Position numbers and translations under genes: made by a program
Notes under the pieces: generated by a model
The model's input: the letters and a program-made list of their open reading frames with translations, nothing else
The model's database searches: none
What the model was told of the DNA's origin: nothing
Source: a virus
Direction: 5' to 3' (one strand)
IMG/VR virus record: IMGVR_UViG_3300020281_000089
Span: 1 to 30,795 of that record
Length of the DNA: 30,795 nt
Shown: in pieces, positions 12,130-22,092 of the stretch
How the letters are laid out: each line of letters starts with the position of its first letter
Position numbering within the stretch: position 1 is the first letter of the stretch

Positions 12130-14815
12130 AGGTTGGATACGCGATGAGAACAATACCAGAACCTCCATTACCACCTATACCACTTCCATCTCCAGAAGTA
12201 GGTTCTCCATAATTTGTTCCACCACCGCCAGATCCAGTATTATCTAAACCATCACCACCAGCACCACCATATGGTGGAAGACTCGCATCCATAACACCAT
12301 ATCCACCACCACCAACTGGTCTGGTTGTTTCAACAGCAGGGTTTCCAGCAGGTGGATATCCACCACCATTTCCACCACCACCAACATAATATCCACCAGG
12401 ATTTGGTCCAGGTGTTCCAATAGTACCTGCTGGATTTCTAAATGTTGCAGGCATCTGAACACCAGCGCCACCAAAACCTCTTAGTGATGTAGATAAACTC
12501 CATGCATTTGGATATCCTACTTGACCTGCTCCTCCGCCACCAGCACCTTGCTGCTGATTTACCTCAGTGTGACCACCGTCGTGTCCCCAACCATTAGAAG
12601 GTGTTGCTCCAATAGTTCCTGGATACGGATCGCCAGTTGAACTACCACCATTTGATCCTGGTGCAGAAGGTCCACCGCCTGCACCACCACCAGAACCGCC
12701 AGAAGTGGCTGCTCTATCATCCCAAGAACCACCCATACCGCCACCAGGTGCAGTTATGGTACTGGGGAAAGCAATAGATGAAGCGTTTCCGTTTCCAGCA
12801 GGACTAGGATATCCTGAAACGAATGCTGCTCCTCCACTTCCAACTGTTACATTAATTGCATTTGTACCAGAGACTGGTGTACTGCCAGTTTTGTAAGTAC
12901 CAGCACCACCGCCGCCACCTCTATAAGTATAAGATCCACCAGCACCACCGGCACCAATCATTACATATTCACAAGTTTCATTAAAAGATGCGGGTGTAGT
13001 AAAAGTTCCTGTACTAGTAAATGCGTGTATTGTTTTTCCATTATAGAAGGAAACATTACCACCCGTTGCTTTCGCGGTTGCAGTTTGCGATGTACCTATC
13101 TTATATCTAACGATAACAACACCAGAACCGCCAGAACTAGGTCTTCCACCACCACCTGCTGTAGTAGCTGGATGACTACAACCACCGCCACCGCCACCAG
13201 TATTTCTAACACCACGAGCATCTCCACGAGCAGCAACTACTGTTGGATGTGCAGATCCTCCACCACCATCACCACCTGGTGAGATTTGTGCATATCCATG
13301 CCCTCCTCCACCACCAGCATAATAAGTACTAATGCCAGTAATAGAATACTGAAGACCAACTCCACCCTGTCCAGATTTATTACCAGGACCTTTTGAATAT
13401 CCTGGACCAGGATAATTAACAGACTGCCCTATCCCACCTGCACCACCTCCACCGGCACCAGCAGCTGATGGTTGACCACCAAAAATCCCACCAAAATTAC
13501 CAAATCCGATCGCAGGAGAAACAGCACCATCAGTTCCGTTGCTATTTCCAGTTCCATTACCACCAAAGGTAGTACCGGCAGTGTTGTATGCAGCACCGCC
13601 ACCAGAACCTCCATGTTGTGCAGGCAGATCTCCATTTTGTGCAGCGCCAGCACCACCACCATTCATCGTAATAGTGCCAAAAGATGAAGGTCCACCATTA
13701 CCATTTACAGGATTGGAAGACATAGCTCCACCTGCACCAATAACTACGTTATAACTCTGTATTGAAACATTAAATGCAGAGCTATAATACAGTCCACCAG
13801 CACCACCGCCGCCAGCACAGTTACCAGCAGGTCCATCATCACCGCCAGCACCACCGCCAGCAACTACCATATAATCAATAACGTTATCAAAATCATCTGA
13901 TAATCCTGTTACTTCAAATGTACCAGATGAATTAAATATATGTGATCTATATTTGTTTATACCATCATCATAATCTTTAATAATTCCCCCAGTGGCAGTT
14001 AATCCTGTTGGATTTATTGATTTTACATTAACCCAACCAGATGGTCCATATGCTTGAATTTGATTTACCGATGCATTATAAATTATAGTTCCAATAGCAG
14101 TACTAACACCAGCATTACGACCTACTGTTGTTGTAGTGCCAATACCAATAGATTGTGGTTTTAAGAATGTATCACCAACGGTAATCTGATTTGCTGTTAC
14201 ATCACCAGTCAAATTACCATCGAAAGAAGTTGCAGTTGCAACACCAGTTACTCGAAGACCTGTTTGAAAAGTGGGAGCACCAGCACCAGATCTATCTGAA
14301 AAATTATCTGCACGAACTCTACCCCCATTACCCGTCATTGTTCCACGGGTTTCGGTTCCAATTCCTAAAATATCAGGAATAAAATCATCACCTTCACTAA
14401 CAATAAAATCAACTGTATCAGATACTGCTACCTCACTATATTGGGTGTATGCAGCCATTGATGATTCTGGTACATCAACGGTAGTATTACTATTAATATG
14501 TAAAGTCGTATCAGTAAAATAAATCTTATTGAGAGGACTATTTAAATCCTGACTCAGTGCCGTACCAAGACCTGCTGCTGCACCAGTTGCCTCAGAAATA
14601 TCACCATAAAATTTTGAAGCGGTAATAATTCCTGTGGTGTTAATATTGATATCTGTCCCAAGACCAACACCAGTTAAACCTGTGGCATCACCAACAAACT
14701 GAGTTGCAGTAATGACTCCTGTTGTATTAATATTTCCTTCTTCAGATATAGTTAAATTTGTACCTATACCTACCGGTTTTTTGAATAACTCGCCATCAAT
14801 TCTAGTAAGTCCCAT
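12128..14815 (-). CDS. Glycine-rich tail fibre/adhesin protein (895 aa)
   Basis: Residues 1-280 form a fibre-shaft-like text with repeated NTTGIITASKFYGDISEATG-type motifs and GDATGLTGVG. Two glycine-rich domains follow, opening YMVVAGGGAGG (about residue 315) and YVMIGAGGAGGSYTY (about 605) and closing with SGVVIVRYKIG and SGIVLIAYPT. The architecture matches the 809-residue protein at 4779-7208, with very different Gly-loop sequence. This is expected for distal adhesins whose poly-Gly loops decide host range. The ATG overlaps the stop of the preceding gene, and GGAG about 10 nt upstream is a likely ribosome site. Confidence 0.8.
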   Translation of the reverse strand: MGLTRIDGELFKKPVGIGTNLTISEEGNINTTGVITATQFVGDATGLTGVGLGTDININTTGIITASKFYGDISEATGAAAGLGTALSQDLNSPLNKIYFTDTTLHINSNTTVDVPESSMAAYTQYSEVAVSDTVDFIVSEGDDFIPDILGIGTETRGTMTGNGGRVRADNFSDRSGAGAPTFQTGLRVTGVATATSFDGNLTGDVTANQITVGDTFLKPQSIGIGTTTTVGRNAGVSTAIGTIIYNASVNQIQAYGPSGWVNVKSINPTGLTATGGIIKDYDDGINKYRSHIFNSSGTFEVTGLSDDFDNVIDYMVVAGGGAGGDDGPAGNCAGGGGAGGLYYSSAFNVSIQSYNVVIGAGGAMSSNPVNGNGGPSSFGTITMNGGGAGAAQNGDLPAQHGGSGGGAAYNTAGTTFGGNGTGNSNGTDGAVSPAIGFGNFGGIFGGQPSAAGAGGGGAGGIGQSVNYPGPGYSKGPGNKSGQGGVGLQYSITGISTYYAGGGGGHGYAQISPGGDGGGGSAHPTVVAARGDARGVRNTGGGGGGCSHPATTAGGGGRPSSGGSGVVIVRYKIGTSQTATAKATGGNVSFYNGKTIHAFTSTGTFTTPASFNETCEYVMIGAGGAGGSYTYRGGGGGAGTYKTGSTPVSGTNAINVTVGSGGAAFVSGYPSPAGNGNASSIAFPSTITAPGGGMGGSWDDRAATSGGSGGGAGGGPSAPGSNGGSSTGDPYPGTIGATPSNGWGHDGGHTEVNQQQGAGGGGAGQVGYPNAWSLSTSLRGFGGAGVQMPATFRNPAGTIGTPGPNPGGYYVGGGGNGGGYPPAGNPAVETTRPVGGGGYGVMDASLPPYGGAGGDGLDNTGSGGGGTNYGEPTSGDGSGIGGNGGSGIVLIAYPT

Positions 14816-14816
14816 A

Positions 14817-15143
14817 TCAAGTCATCTCCAAGATAGTTAAGGATACGTCAAGACTTCCACTAACATCACTCTTTGCAGTAAAAGTGTCTGTGGTTTCTAA
14901 AACGATTTTATTTCCTTGCATAACTTCAAGAGATGATCCCTGAGGAATAGGTACATTCTTTAAGAGGTGTACATCATCTTCTGATGTCCTTGTAATACCA
15001 ACCCCAACATTAATACTACTACCAGAGGTATTAGCAAGTGTAATGCCAATAATAGTCGTCGTGGTCGATGCAGGAACAACGTAAATGTTCTCCGACGTTA
15101 CCCCCACACTTGCTTTTGTTTTTAACTTGAAAGTATTTGCCAT
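14817..15143 (-). CDS. Small virion structural protein (108 aa)
   Basis: MANTFKLKTKASVGVTSENI begins a 108-residue all-beta protein with a repetitive Thr/Val/Ser pattern (VVPASTTTTIIGITLANTSG) and the end SLTILEMT. Short proteins with this opening occur in the virion gene cluster of T4-like cyanophages. No catalytic motif. The stop overlaps the start of the large glycine-rich fibre gene, so the two are co-translated. Expression is expected from the TATAAATA motif at 15184-15191. Confidence 0.7.
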   Translation of the reverse strand: MANTFKLKTKASVGVTSENIYVVPASTTTTIIGITLANTSGSSINVGVGITRTSEDDVHLLKNVPIPQGSSLEVMQGNKIVLETTDTFTAKSDVSGSLDVSLTILEMT

Positions 15144-15183
15144 TGTTTATTATCCTAGGGCATCCATAATCAAGACCTCCAAA

Positions 15184-15191
15184 TATTTATA
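15184..15191 (-). promoter_or_regulatory. T4-type late promoter (TATAAATA)
   Basis: This is an exact match to the T4 late consensus on the minus strand, 40 nt before the ATG at 15143 and 3 nt past the stop of the gene upstream. It would drive the 108-residue protein and the large glycine-rich fibre gene. Confidence 0.6.
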
Positions 15192-15194
15192 TTA

Positions 15195-15590
15195 CTATCC
15201 AAACGCGATAGCAAGACGGATGACATCATCTCCACCCTGACCAGCAGATGCAGCAGAAATGTCACCCAAGTCTACAACAACAGTAGAACCGTATCCAGTA
15301 ATTGATAATCCAGTACCAACAAACATAATATCGGTGAACCCAACACCGACTCTATATGTTGTAATACCAGTCTGACTATTTACACCGTCAGAACCAATGC
15401 CGACACCAGAAGTAAATAACTGACCTCTCTGATATAAGTCACCCTCAAAATTGATGTCACCATTAACGTCAAGTTGGTAATCGGCAACTGTTGTACCGAT
15501 ACCAACACTAGCACCAAGTCCAAGCGTCCTGTTAGAGTCATCTACACTGACTATTGAACCTAGTTGTGATAACTCCCTATTATTAGCCAT
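15195..15590 (-). CDS. Virion/tail structural protein (131 aa)
   Basis: The protein starts MANNRELSQLGSIVSVDDSN and has shaft-like text (GIGTTVADYQLDVNGDINFE, GVGIGSDGVNSQTGI), with the hydrophobic end GGDDVIRLAIAFG. The 69-residue protein at 22093-22302 has a similar end (TSLAIAYSTAL), suggesting a shared docking motif. Start after AATAAATA and no strong ribosome site. The NRELSQLGS opening and DVNGD motif are typical of proteins in the tail-fibre section of T4-like cyanophages. Function is structural by context only. Confidence 0.7.
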   Translation of the reverse strand: MANNRELSQLGSIVSVDDSNRTLGLGASVGIGTTVADYQLDVNGDINFEGDLYQRGQLFTSGVGIGSDGVNSQTGITTYRVGVGFTDIMFVGTGLSITGYGSTVVVDLGDISAASAGQGGDDVIRLAIAFG

Positions 15591-15604
15591 TCTGGGTTTT
15601 TAGT

Positions 15605-15612
15605 TATTTATT
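15605..15612 (-). promoter_or_regulatory. T4-type late promoter (AATAAATA)
   Basis: The motif lies 14 nt before the ATG at 15590 on the minus strand and overlaps the TAA of the 2143-residue gene (15611-15613). The spacing to the ATG is the shortest of the late promoters here, together with 29316-29323. Confidence 0.5.
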
Positions 15613-18600
15613 ATGCCTGCGATTCGGTCCAGGTAATTCTGGAAGAAACTGCAAGAGGTGAAGTTGCGTTAATTTCAGAAGTATCGACTGGATGAATTGC
15701 AATCGTCAAGATGTCAGGTCCATTGGGGAATGCACCATCTCCACCGTTAATTGCGTTGCCCAAGTCAGTAATCTGAGAGATATCAAATTCACTGGTATTA
15801 GAAAGTCTCTTACCATTCGAGTCTTCTGTACCACCAGATGCTCTCAAAGAGAAGATCTTAGTTCCACCAATAATTTTGTCACCTGCATTGTGCTTAACAA
15901 GTTCAGAAAGAGATGGTGATGTAACATCTTCAAAAGATCTATTACTGATAGAACCATTCAGAATCAAGTCAACTGTACAGTCGTGTGAAAGAGTAATACC
16001 CAACTGCTTCAACTGCAACTGCATTCGGTTGATAATTTCTCTCTGACCCAAAGAACCAGTGAGGTTGTTATCAACAGAAGGTGCGAGTCTAATACTGATA
16101 AGAGGAACTTCATCCTGAAGATTTACTTGATCTCCACCACTTGAAGGAGCACCAATGTAAACTACTTCAGCATTAGAAACTGTTGGATATGTTGCAGGTT
16201 GAATATTGTATCTGTTTGTTGCTCCTGCATAAACATGTACGTTTACATTACTACCAGAATACTGAATGAATGATACTTCCTCACCATCCAATCCACCGTC
16301 ATTGGTATAAAGTTTAGTACCAGTTGCAAACTTAGAAGCATCCGTGCTTGGGAATCTAATTCTAGTATACCAATCATAATTTCTGTTGTTGTTATTCCAA
16401 TATCTAACCAAAGAAGAATTAGTATTTGCAGTAGCACTGGTAGAGTCACCATTCGTGAATGAAAGTGAATTAGATGGAGCGGTAAAGAGATACGCTTTAT
16501 CATCGTCAAATCTACCATCCATAATAACTGAGGTACCCCAGTGGAACAAGGATGGGACAAATGTTGGAACAGCATTGTTTGTGTTCTCAATTTCATATCG
16601 AGCAGGAATATTACCTGATCTCATATATGCTTCTTCTAGTCTGTTGTTGTGTAAGAAGGAGTGCATATATTTGACATGACCGTTAGCATCCTTAAATCCA
16701 AAGCGAATCTTACCAGCACCATACCAAGAATAATCAATGTATGCCATCTGAATCTTATTGATATCAAGATTAAATCCAGAAGGTCCAGTTCCATCTGCCT
16801 TATCAATATTCCAATCTTGCTGTGCGACTTTAGTATCAATAGTCTTTGTGACGATAATACCAGTTGTTGTTACACCACGATATGCAGGTTGAATATGCAT
16901 CTCGGTTTTAGATGGGAGGTTAGTGACTCTATAACTCATACCTCTAATAACAACAAAGTTTCCAACAGAAAGTTGTCCAGATAGATTGGTATCAGTTCCA
17001 GAAACGATATTACTATCTTTTTGAACTGAAACAGTTCCACTTAACTGTTGAACCGATGATCTTCTTACTGCATATAATGTCGAACCATCATATTCGAAGA
17101 ACATTCCGTTTTGATAATCAAAGAGTCCTGTACGTACAGCACTACTTGTCCATTGATCTACACTATACTCAATAACACCATTAGGAACAGATGAACCAAA
17201 GTTTCCTCTTGTATAGAAATCAAACGTAAAATCATCCGCTGCTTGAATATCAGTCTGACCAACGTAAGCATTATCAGAAGCACCTCTCAAAGTAATACTA
17301 GAATTTCTAGTTAAACCGTGAGGATACCTAGTAGTCGCTCTAGCAATATTTGTGGTAATACCAACTCCCTCAACAATAAGATTTCCATTCATTGATGCAT
17401 GATTTTCGCACTGATAGAAATATGTTCCTGGAGTAACACCAGTAGTATCCCATGTAACAGTACCAGAATCAGTTCCAAGTCCTACAAATGTACCCTGAGT
17501 AACTGTGTTTCCAGTACCAGTTGTTGCAGAAGTCTTGATATAAAATGGATGTCCTGGGGCACTGACAACAAACTGAGCAGTATCACCTGTCATTAAAGTA
17601 ATCGTCTGATTATCGCCAAGAAGATTTCCATCTCTATCCGAACCAGAAATACTATAAGCACTATTGTCAATATTATTAACACCAACTCTGAAAGTTTTAG
17701 TTGCTAACGTAGTATTAGCAGTACCTACAACACTGCTGATAATTCTAGATGGACTAAAATTGATAGCAACAGAACACTGAATACCCTTACCAGACTGATA
17801 ACGGAAATACTTACGAGTCTGTCTAACAATAGAACTATTTGGTGAACTACCTGCTGTAATTTCAACACCACCATCAAATGGTCTATGAATGAATGTACCA
17901 TCTGGTCTCGTATTGACCTTTGTTTCAACAAAATGTTCTCCATCCACTAAGTCAGCTCCAGGCGTACCTGTAAGCGTTAGTTCTTGGTCATCAATAACTG
18001 ATGCAACAGTATAAGTTTCATACGCTGGTGGATTATCAGTGTTTGCAACAATAAATGGATCACCTTCGCGGAAGAATCTCTTAAATAATGTTTCTGTGCC
18101 TGTTACGGTAGTAGATTCTGAGGACATCCCAATAGAACCACGAGCAGAAGAGATTCCAGAAATTGAAGGAACTGTAAAAGTAAATGTTCCTACTGACGTA
18201 GTTCCCAAAGAAATAACGTTTCCGGACTGAGCATCACTAACAGTATCTGCTAATTGGAAATGATTTGGTCCATTAGAAACTGCATAATAAGTAGTACCAT
18301 CAATAAGATTGTCTGTATAATTATCCCTTGGAATTGTTCCACCAGATTCGTTGTAGATAACCTTCTGAGCGGTCTTCAATTTGCACTGATCCTTATTGAT
18401 ATAGATGACATTATCAATATTAACAACCTCAGATTGAGCAGCAACCAATTGTCTTCTAGGAATTTCTGTCTGAGAAAAACTAGACATTGAAGTGTTTGTG
18501 GTATTATCAATATCAATATATCCATCAACACCACCGGTCTTTACTTCTGTCTGGAAAGTAAATGGAGATGCTCCAGCACTATCAATATCATAAGTAACAC

Positions 18601-21600
18601 CAATGAGATTTTGAAGTCCAAATCTATTAGAATCTACATTTTTAGCATAAACAATTCCACCAGCAGTAGACAAATCTGGATTAGTTAATGCATTAGCAAC
18701 AGTAGATGCGATTTGATTTGCGATTGTAGCATTAGTGATAGTATTACCACTAGCACCATAATTTAATGCATTAGAACCTGCCTTAACAGGAATTATCACT
18801 TCAATGTGATATCTTGATCCACCATATCCCGAATCAGCATTTGCATGCAAATATCGTGTACTAGTAAAATTAAGATTATGATTAGTATTATTGGTTCCAG
18901 AAGTTGTCCATTTATCTACATATCCAGTCCAATTGCTATTGGACAAGATAACAGTCATACAAATAAATCCATGATATGTGTTATCTGGTACATGATAGCT
19001 ACATTCATAAGTATATTCCCAACCATTACCTAAACTTGTGTTCCAATTAGAATGTGCATTATTAACATTTTCAATAGTACCACCACGACGATAATTATAA
19101 GTTGCATCACCTGACTTATACATTCTAGTTCTAGTGCCACCAGTATCTGCTGGAGGTGGTACTTGCCAAGCATTAATATGATATGGTACTTGCGTATTAT
19201 TATTATAAGGAGTTTGAATCATATAAAATCCCCTACCACCAATATTACCATTCGTTGAGAATGGATCAAATGCCTTACCATTAGCAAATCCACTTAAAGT
19301 GGAAAAGTTTGGACTATCGACATAACTACCACTAGACCAACTAGATCCTTGATTAGTAACACGATATACTCCATGACGCCAATAAATTCTTTGGCGTCCA
19401 CCATTGAAGTTTAATGTCAGGTTGCGGAATGGATAATACTCACCATATCCACGCATTAGCATTGTGCCACTATCATTACCCATAGTAGTTTTGACAGCAT
19501 CCAAAGCAACTTTGGTCTGTTCATAAACAACGTTTAGTGGAGAATTTGCTAATGATTTAAAGTCAGGATCAACTGCACCACTTACAGAACTTGGCAAAGA
19601 ACCTGCAGTAAAAGTAAGTTTCTCTTTTGCTACTAAATCATGAGTATTAAAGTAGAATGTATTTGCAGTTGGATTTGCTTTACTTCCAGATGCAGTATAT
19701 GTTCCAGATGCTGTACGAAGTCTGAAGGCACTATTCAATTTAATTCTGTTGCCAGAAAGAACTGTAATTACAGAAGATGTTCCACTAGCAAATGAAGAAT
19801 TTGTTGGTGTTACATTGTATGATTTTGTAGTATCAGTTCTGTAAGTTAAATCAGAACCAGAATCTGTCGTTAATGTCAATGTTGATTCATCATCAAATCC
19901 ATGATTAGGAATATATAAAGAGTCTGCTTCCGGATCATTTATTAATGGAACAAAGAAAATTAAACCTTGTGTAAAGTTTACAGAATAACCACCATTATAA
20001 TCATTGGTTAATGCATAATGTCTAAAACCATATGTGTTATAAGTATGATTTGTATGATTTAAACCAGTAGATCTTCTTGGATATGTAGAAGTACTATTAA
20101 ATCTTTCAAAGTCTTCAAGGAAATTATATCCATCAGGTGTAGATCCTAATACAAAATTTGTTTCTTTTCCTCTACCAAAGAAAGTTCCACCACTGCTTCC
20201 AGTTCTTATGTGTCTATTATGAAATGCATTGGCATCAGTTCTGATAAACATATATCTATCAGGTTTTCTAGCACCTAAACCAAAGTATCCAGTGTTTCCA
20301 TTTGCATCAGTAGTCTGACCATAGGTAACAAGATCAGAACCAGAACCAACACCATCTCTGTTATGTCTAGTGTACCAGTAACTATACCAACTTCTAGAAC
20401 CTTTATAACATCTCCTAATCTCATAAGCAAGAATTAGAGTATGTCTACCATATTGGGAAGTACCAGTACTAATAAAATTAATTTCTGGATTGTTTGTAAA
20501 ATCTCCATTAGTAGTCTCACACAATGTAATTGTGTCTGATGTTGGTACTGATTTTACATAATAAAGATTAAAATCTCCAAGATTCCCGATAGCAGTATCA
20601 CCTTGTGGTTTTGAATATAAAACTACATCACCAACTTTTAGTTTATGATTTTCCCAGGTAATTGTATTATTTGCAGTATTAACTGAGTCGATACCAAACT
20701 TAATTGCATATGTACCAGTCATTTGTCTGGTTTCAGTCAAATCACTTCTAACACTTGCATTTAACGCAAGTGTATTTACATGGTCTACATAAGGTCTTCC
20801 ATCGGGTGCAATATCAGTCGCTCTATCACTAATAGTAAGTTTTCTAGAACCAATTGTATTTGTCAAATAAACACTAGAACCCTTCGCAAATCCATGATGA
20901 TAATCAGTATCCATACTGAGAGTTGATGGTCTACGTCCATCAGTTTCAATACCTTTTGTTTCATTAATATTAATATCAGAACCAGAATAAAACTCTCCTG
21001 GAGTTATAACAGTATAACTTCCATTAATTGTTGCGGAAGTTGCCTGTGTTGCTTTTCCTTTATAGATAAATTCTGTGTCAGAAGCAACTGATGAAACAAG
21101 ATACTTTCCTTCTGCGGTTCTTGAAGTAAGACCCTGAACGTCAATAGGTGAACCAACAGTAAGACCATGATCGGATGCTGTTGTTACACGAATATTCTCA
21201 CTACCAGCAAGAGTAGTTACGGAAGTAACATCAGAAATAGAATAGTTAGATGTATCTGCGAAGAATGAAGGAACGTTATTTACAAGTTCGATGGTTTCCC
21301 ACTTCGTTGGTTGCAGACCATATTCAAAGTCAGTATCAATCAGGTTCTGTGGATTAGAAACTCTTAACTTACTTACAGGATCAGTAAAGGTTTCAGAGAA
21401 GTCAATCTTATCTTCTTGAATATCAATAAAGATTTGAAGATCATCAAGAGGGTCAAGGTGTGAAGTATCTTTCTTAAATGTTAAGGTAGTCTCATCAAGA
21501 GAACTATTATAATAAGTAGATCCGCCCATAGACGCATCTGCAAAGTTATAGATGATTTCGTTGTCAGACGAAATAGCACCACCTACACTTCTACCAACAT

Positions 21601-22042
21601 TACAAGTAAATGTAGTTGCGTCAGTTACAGTAATTGTTAACGCTTGATTGTATGTTGGGTCAGTTGTTCTTGGATATGAGTGTTCTGTTGCGTGATTATC
21701 TTTGGCACACGTAAATGTCATACCAAGGAGACGGAACTTAATCGTCGCCCCAGTACTTAAATTGTGATTTGTTGTTGTAACAACTGTAAGAAGACCACTG
21801 TTTTCATTAAAAGTAGTAGTACTAGCCATCGTAAGATTGCCAGAACCACCACTAATAATTTCTATTGCACCAGTAGTTGATGCATATTCATCACGGACAA
21901 AGGTATGAGGATATAATCCACCAGTACCAGTAACAGTAACTAATTGCCAGACTTTTGAAGGATAGTTGCCCTTAATAACAACATTACCAACATTCCCAAT
22001 ACCAGGAGTAAATGTGTAGTTATAAACTAACTTCTTTGCCAT
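15611..22042 (-). CDS. Giant virion structural protein (2143 aa) with cupredoxin-like segment
   Basis: The largest gene of the window encodes 2143 residues rich in Thr, Ser, Asn and Gly with no membrane segment. Repeated short beta motifs of the type DHGLTVGSPIDVQG and NHNLSTGATIKF recur, as in long phage tail and baseplate proteins. Around residues 1480-1555 a plastocyanin-like stretch is visible: APGHPFYIK, later TPGTYFYQCENHASMNGNL, i.e. His, then Cys-x2-His-x2-Met, the four ligands of a type-1 copper site. It lies between fibre-type genes behind the late-like motif at 22071-22078. Likely a large fibre, whisker or baseplate-periphery protein; the role of the cupredoxin-like domain is unknown. 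Confidence 0.8.
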   Translation of the reverse strand: MAKKLVYNYTFTPGIGNVGNVVIKGNYPSKVWQLVTVTGTGGLYPHTFVRDEYASTTGAIEIISGGSGNLTMASTTTFNENSGLLTVVTTTNHNLSTGATIKFRLLGMTFTCAKDNHATEHSYPRTTDPTYNQALTITVTDATTFTCNVGRSVGGAISSDNEIIYNFADASMGGSTYYNSSLDETTLTFKKDTSHLDPLDDLQIFIDIQEDKIDFSETFTDPVSKLRVSNPQNLIDTDFEYGLQPTKWETIELVNNVPSFFADTSNYSISDVTSVTTLAGSENIRVTTASDHGLTVGSPIDVQGLTSRTAEGKYLVSSVASDTEFIYKGKATQATSATINGSYTVITPGEFYSGSDININETKGIETDGRRPSTLSMDTDYHHGFAKGSSVYLTNTIGSRKLTISDRATDIAPDGRPYVDHVNTLALNASVRSDLTETRQMTGTYAIKFGIDSVNTANNTITWENHKLKVGDVVLYSKPQGDTAIGNLGDFNLYYVKSVPTSDTITLCETTNGDFTNNPEINFISTGTSQYGRHTLILAYEIRRCYKGSRSWYSYWYTRHNRDGVGSGSDLVTYGQTTDANGNTGYFGLGARKPDRYMFIRTDANAFHNRHIRTGSSGGTFFGRGKETNFVLGSTPDGYNFLEDFERFNSTSTYPRRSTGLNHTNHTYNTYGFRHYALTNDYNGGYSVNFTQGLIFFVPLINDPEADSLYIPNHGFDDESTLTLTTDSGSDLTYRTDTTKSYNVTPTNSSFASGTSSVITVLSGNRIKLNSAFRLRTASGTYTASGSKANPTANTFYFNTHDLVAKEKLTFTAGSLPSSVSGAVDPDFKSLANSPLNVVYEQTKVALDAVKTTMGNDSGTMLMRGYGEYYPFRNLTLNFNGGRQRIYWRHGVYRVTNQGSSWSSGSYVDSPNFSTLSGFANGKAFDPFSTNGNIGGRGFYMIQTPYNNNTQVPYHINAWQVPPPADTGGTRTRMYKSGDATYNYRRGGTIENVNNAHSNWNTSLGNGWEYTYECSYHVPDNTYHGFICMTVILSNSNWTGYVDKWTTSGTNNTNHNLNFTSTRYLHANADSGYGGSRYHIEVIIPVKAGSNALNYGASGNTITNATIANQIASTVANALTNPDLSTAGGIVYAKNVDSNRFGLQNLIGVTYDIDSAGASPFTFQTEVKTGGVDGYIDIDNTTNTSMSSFSQTEIPRRQLVAAQSEVVNIDNVIYINKDQCKLKTAQKVIYNESGGTIPRDNYTDNLIDGTTYYAVSNGPNHFQLADTVSDAQSGNVISLGTTSVGTFTFTVPSISGISSARGSIGMSSESTTVTGTETLFKRFFREGDPFIVANTDNPPAYETYTVASVIDDQELTLTGTPGADLVDGEHFVETKVNTRPDGTFIHRPFDGGVEITAGSSPNSSIVRQTRKYFRYQSGKGIQCSVAINFSPSRIISSVVGTANTTLATKTFRVGVNNIDNSAYSISGSDRDGNLLGDNQTITLMTGDTAQFVVSAPGHPFYIKTSATTGTGNTVTQGTFVGLGTDSGTVTWDTTGVTPGTYFYQCENHASMNGNLIVEGVGITTNIARATTRYPHGLTRNSSITLRGASDNAYVGQTDIQAADDFTFDFYTRGNFGSSVPNGVIEYSVDQWTSSAVRTGLFDYQNGMFFEYDGSTLYAVRRSSVQQLSGTVSVQKDSNIVSGTDTNLSGQLSVGNFVVIRGMSYRVTNLPSKTEMHIQPAYRGVTTTGIIVTKTIDTKVAQQDWNIDKADGTGPSGFNLDINKIQMAYIDYSWYGAGKIRFGFKDANGHVKYMHSFLHNNRLEEAYMRSGNIPARYEIENTNNAVPTFVPSLFHWGTSVIMDGRFDDDKAYLFTAPSNSLSFTNGDSTSATANTNSSLVRYWNNNNRNYDWYTRIRFPSTDASKFATGTKLYTNDGGLDGEEVSFIQYSGSNVNVHVYAGATNRYNIQPATYPTVSNAEVVYIGAPSSGGDQVNLQDEVPLISIRLAPSVDNNLTGSLGQREIINRMQLQLKQLGITLSHDCTVDLILNGSISNRSFEDVTSPSLSELVKHNAGDKIIGGTKIFSLRASGGTEDSNGKRLSNTSEFDISQITDLGNAINGGDGAFPNGPDILTIAIHPVDTSEINATSPLAVSSRITWTESQA

Positions 22043-22070
22043 CTTACGATTAGTCTTCTTTTATATGAGT

Positions 22071-22078
22071 TATTTAGT
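22071..22078 (-). promoter_or_regulatory. Late-promoter-like motif (ACTAAATA variant)
   Basis: ACTAAATA on the minus strand lies 28 nt before the ATG at 22042. It differs from the NATAAATA motif at one core position (C for A). No better candidate is found between the 69-residue gene and the giant gene. Confidence 0.35.
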
Positions 22079-22092
22079 TCTTATAACTCTAC

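Noticed and set aside
17370-17610. A host-like plastocyanin gene (petE)
   Set aside because: The copper-site motif is embedded in the middle of the 2143-residue frame with no separate start, signal peptide or stop.
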